This document shows, one piece after another, positions 6,106 to 8,103 of a DNA stretch of 8,103 bases. The position numbers and the translations under genes are program-made. How positions within the stretch are numbered: position 1 is the stretch's first letter; each line of letters begins with the position of its first letter. Under the pieces are notes generated by a model, which was given only the letters and a program-made list of their open reading frames with translations, was not told where the DNA came from and made no database searches. The stretch is from JAHEEL01 sp039715165 (GTDB lineage: Bacteria > Actinomycetota > Acidimicrobiia > Spongiisociales > UBA5794), in contig JBDLHX010000102.1 of NCBI GenBank assembly GCA_039715165.1, positions 1-8,103 on the forward strand. Direction: 5' to 3'.

Positions 6106-6609
6106 TCACGACGACGCGATGGCTCCGAGCGTCAGGAGGTTCTCGGGGCTCAGGAAGTCCTGAGCGATGAGGATGCCGCCGCCCTCGCGGATGGCATTGC
6201 GCAGGTCGATCGCCCAACGATGCTCGATGACGGCCAGCATGGCCGCACCGCCGGCGGGGATGTCCTCTGCGATCGAGGCGAGGGCTTCGTCGTCGAGGCC
6301 GTAGTCGTACTCGTCGAGTGCGGAGATCGCGCCTGCGACGGCTCCGAGTTCAGCACCCGCTCCTCCGCCGGCTCCGAGACCGATGAGTGCCCCGACCCAC
6401 GCGCCGTAGACGATGGCCTCGTCTTCGGTGAGGTCGGTCATCTGCGCGGCGAGTATCTCGTTGTTGTCGGACTTATAGACGCCGAGGACGTCGACGAGCT
6501 TGATGGTCCCGGCGTCGCTGGCAGCGACCAACTCGTCGAGAACGCTCCCGTCGAGCTTTGGATCAGTGAATCCGACAACGAGCACCTGCAAAGGTCCGAT
6601 TTCGTTCAT
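6106..6609 (-). CDS. DUF6325 family protein with glycine-zipper segment
   Basis: A 167-residue protein of the DUF6325 (DUF1269-like) type, function unknown. The N-terminal half (QVLVVGF at 8-14, DELVAASDAGTIKLVDVLGVYK at 25-46) is the family's ferredoxin-like start, where a protein of this kind reads as a 'value plus direction' domain with no catalytic residues. Residues 69-97 are a Gly/Ala-rich stretch with glycine at every fourth position from 69 to 93. The C-terminal part (DIPAGGAAMLAVIEHRWAIDLRNAI at 117-140, then GGGILIAQDFL) matches the conserved family end. GGGGAGG lies four bases before ATG 6609. It lies between the CDF transporter and the SHOCT gene on the same strand. DUF6325 and SHOCT genes are often neighbours, so a shared function, perhaps a membrane-associated stress role, is an inference. 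Confidence 0.82.
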   Translation of the reverse strand: MNEIGPLQVLVVGFTDPKLDGSVLDELVAASDAGTIKLVDVLGVYKSDNNEILAAQMTDLTEDEAIVYGAWVGALIGLGAGGGAGAELGAVAGAISALDEYDYGLDDEALASIAEDIPAGGAAMLAVIEHRWAIDLRNAIREGGGILIAQDFLSPENLLTLGAIASS

Positions 6610-6726
6610 GGTTCCTCCCCTTTTTCGAAGTGCGTGCTCGTCGGCTCTTCCGAACGAGCTGCTCGCTCATGCTACAACCCATCGGATTGCTGACACCGAG
6701 CGGCGAACGGGTTCTTCGGCGTTCGC
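6610..6726 (-). other. Intergenic region with leader hairpin before DUF6325
   Basis: 117 bases between the CDF and DUF6325 genes. A hairpin with nine pairs and one bulged A lies at 6636-6659: GCTCGT with ACGAGC and CGG with CCG, loop CTCTT. It sits 16 bases upstream of the GGGGAGG site in the DUF6325 leader. A second stem lies at 6702-6727. No convincing -35/-10 pair was seen, so whether DUF6325 has its own promoter is undecided. Confidence 0.45.
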
Positions 6727-6727
6727 C
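6702..6727 (-). terminator. Possible terminator hairpin after the CDF gene
   Basis: An eight-pair perfect inverted repeat (GGCGAACG at 6702-6709 and CGTTCGCC at 6720-6727, ten-base loop) starts on the last base of the CDF stop codon. There is no T-run after it on the minus strand, so termination is only a possibility; it could instead protect the 3' end of the message. Confidence 0.35.
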
Positions 6728-7752
6728 TATTGATGGTGGTGTGCCGTGCTGTCGTGCGCGTCCGGTACACCATGCGGCGTCACGTGGATGACCGCCGCCA
6801 CTGGGAAGGCGAATCGATGGTGCAGCGCGTGTTCGACCTCATGGGCCGTGTCGTGCCCCTCTCTCACCGAGGCATCGGCCCGGACGGCGACGGCTGTCTC
6901 AATTCGCAACTGGTGGCCGTGCCACCGCACACGCAGGTCGGTTACGTCGAGGACGTCCGGCGTCGAGCGAATCGTCTCTTCCACGTCATCGACGATCTCC
7001 GGTTCGATGCCATCGAGGACGCGCCGCCACATGCGCCTGGCCGATCGCACGAGGATCCAGAGAATGACGACGGCGACGGTCAGCCCTGCGACCGGATCGA
7101 CCCACGCAGCACCGAATGCAGCCCCCACACCGGCGACGACGACAGCGAGTGACGTCAGTGCATCGGAGCGTGCGTGGCTTCCGTCCGCAACGAGTGCCTC
7201 CGAGCCGATCCTCCTGCCGACGCGGATCCGGTAGCGAGCGACGAACTCGTTCCCCAACGCTCCGACGAACCCTGCCGCGATGACCCAGGGGATGTGCTCC
7301 ATCAGCCGGGGCTCGGCGATTCGACGGGCCGACTCCCAGATGACGAGCACCGCCGACAAGCCGATTGCGCCGACGATCGCCAGGCCGGCGAGGTCTTCGG
7401 CCCGGTTGAGGCCGTACGTGTAACGCCTCGTCGGGGCGCGACGACCGAGAGCGAATGCAATCCACAGCGGGATCGCCGTTAGAGCATCGGCGAGGTTGTG
7501 GAGTGTGTCCGAGAGCAGTGCCACCGAACCGCTGAATAGGACGATGACTGCCTGGATGGCTGCCGTGATCCCGAGACCGATGAGGGAGATCTTGGTCGCC
7601 CGGATGCCTTCGGCCCCGGAGTCGATCAGGCTCCCGGCCGATTCGCCGTGATCATGGTCATGGCCGACGACGTGGCCGAGGCGATGTGTCAATCGACGCC
7701 ACGGCGATGCGGCGTCGGCCTCGTGGTGGGTGTGTTCTTCGTGCTCGGCCAT
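6727..7752 (-). CDS. Cation diffusion facilitator, zinc-type efflux transporter
   Basis: A 341-residue CDF protein that probably exports Zn2+ (or a similar divalent cation) from the cytoplasm in exchange for protons. Hydrophobic segments lie at about 55-75, 83-101, 121-140, 152-172, 198-215 and 219-236, followed by a cytoplasmic C-terminal domain (about 245-328). The transport-site pairs are HNLAD (H85, D89) in the second span and HARSD (H193, D197) in the fifth; this His-Asp-His-Asp set is the one associated with zinc selectivity. The N-terminus is His/acid-rich (residues 4-11 and 30-36) and the C-terminus ends HHHQ, likely metal-binding tails. The ATG at 7752 is preferred to the 43-codon extension from 7881, which is Ser/Pro-rich and overlaps the divergent gene, although no Shine-Dalgarno precedes 7752. 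It could also be short-leadered. No metal regulator gene is visible nearby. Confidence 0.92.
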   Translation of the reverse strand: MAEHEEHTHHEADAASPWRRLTHRLGHVVGHDHDHGESAGSLIDSGAEGIRATKISLIGLGITAAIQAVIVLFSGSVALLSDTLHNLADALTAIPLWIAFALGRRAPTRRYTYGLNRAEDLAGLAIVGAIGLSAVLVIWESARRIAEPRLMEHIPWVIAAGFVGALGNEFVARYRIRVGRRIGSEALVADGSHARSDALTSLAVVVAGVGAAFGAAWVDPVAGLTVAVVILWILVRSARRMWRRVLDGIEPEIVDDVEETIRSTPDVLDVTDLRVRWHGHQLRIETAVAVRADASVREGHDTAHEVEHALHHRFAFPVAAVIHVTPHGVPDAHDSTAHHHQ

Positions 7753-7834
7753 GTGAGGCCGAACGCTACTCGGGGATGGTGATGAGGGCGGCGCCGACCC
7801 GCTCCATATACTCCGCCACACTGTGATTCCCGAG
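7753..7834. promoter_or_regulatory. Divergent promoter region
   Basis: Eighty-two bases between the starts of the minus-strand CDF gene and the plus-strand gene at 7835 must hold both promoters, if the starts are right. For the plus gene a TATACT (7807-7812) fits a -10 box with a leader of roughly 16 bases to the ATG, but no good -35 is seen. For the CDF gene a weak TAGCGT on the minus strand about ten bases before its ATG would give an almost leaderless message. No metal-regulator operator was recognised. Confidence 0.3.
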
Positions 7835-8103
7835 ATGGCCCTGCTTGTCCTCGCCGCGTGGTCGGCTGCAGCGACGTTCAACGCCTTGCGCCCGTTCCGT
7901 CACGACTGGCTGCTGCTGCCGTCCATGGTGTGGTCGTGGCTCGTGATCGGGCTGCACTTCCAGCACGTCGTCGTCCAGGTGGTGCTTGCGGCCGTGCTCG
8001 TGAGCCTCGGGGCGCTGGTGGGTCCCGTCGGCTGGATCGGGCTGGCCGTCCTCCTCGTCTCGTGGGCCGGCTCGATCGTGCTCCTTGCGAGGACTCGCAC
8101 AGC
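7835..8103 (+). CDS. Membrane N-terminus of a probable alpha/beta-hydrolase-like protein (partial)
   Basis: An open frame runs from ATG 7835 to the window end (89 codons), so the gene is truncated by the window. The 89 residues are highly hydrophobic, with segments near 1-13, 25-40, 44-61 and 66-82. They include the pattern FNALRPFRHDW (residues 15-25) and GWIGLAVLLVSWAGS (66-80). From memory, this resembles the N-terminal membrane part of a group of actinobacterial and proteobacterial membrane alpha/beta hydrolases that begin with an NALRP-type stretch; the catalytic domain would lie beyond the window and was not seen. GTG at 7823 is an alternative start in the same frame. No strong Shine-Dalgarno precedes either. 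It could also be an unrelated membrane protein. Confidence 0.6.
   Translation, partial: MALLVLAAWSAAATFNALRPFRHDWLLLPSMVWSWLVIGLHFQHVVVQVVLAAVLVSLGALVGPVGWIGLAVLLVSWAGSIVLLARTRT

Noticed and set aside
7900..8100. Minus-strand open frame near the right edge
   Set aside because: Its translation is Thr/Ser/Pro-rich with no family resemblance, while the plus strand encodes a plausible multi-span membrane segment.

Overview
The window is GC-rich (by eye roughly two-thirds G+C), with Shine-Dalgarno-type ribosome sites, tight gene packing and protein families common in Actinomycetota. A DUF6325/SHOCT pair, a DUF2252 protein and a lipid kinase with its own membrane domain all fit that phylum, possibly Acidimicrobiia. 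The class is a guess from protein character, not from a marker gene. I see no rRNA, tRNA, CRISPR array, insertion sequence or phage gene.

Layout. Plus strand, 41-2280: a PAP2-type lipid phosphatase overlaps a SulP anion transporter through an ATGA stop/start. A convergent gap follows (2281-2451), carrying a palindromic element made of two back-to-back hairpins. Minus strand, read from 5667 down to 2452: a hotdog-fold thioesterase, a membrane-anchored diacylglycerol-kinase-type lipid kinase, and a DUF2252 gene. The lipid kinase and DUF2252 are 1 nt apart, so the three look like one operon. The DUF2252 gene is split by a single in-frame TGA. Minus strand, read from 7752 down to 5796: a CDF zinc-type efflux transporter, a DUF6325 protein and a small SHOCT-domain protein. 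At the right edge a divergent plus-strand gene begins (7835 to the window end), which looks like the membrane N-terminus of an alpha/beta-hydrolase-type protein.

How the genes may fit together. PAP2 and the lipid kinase have opposing chemistry on lipid phosphates, and in many actinobacteria these two domains are fused. Here they are separate genes in convergent operons about 3.2 kb apart. The thioesterase upstream of the kinase also suggests a lipid theme. The DUF6325-SHOCT pair is probably a functional unit of unknown role, and both proteins carry clear period-4 residue patterns (glycines in one, arginine pairs in the other).

Most of the window is ordinary housekeeping or accessory metabolism. 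The points most worth a second look are the in-frame stop in DUF2252, the palindromic element resembling proteobacterial REP sequences, and the period-4 patterns in the DUF6325/SHOCT pair. I found no convincing undescribed defence or mobile system.
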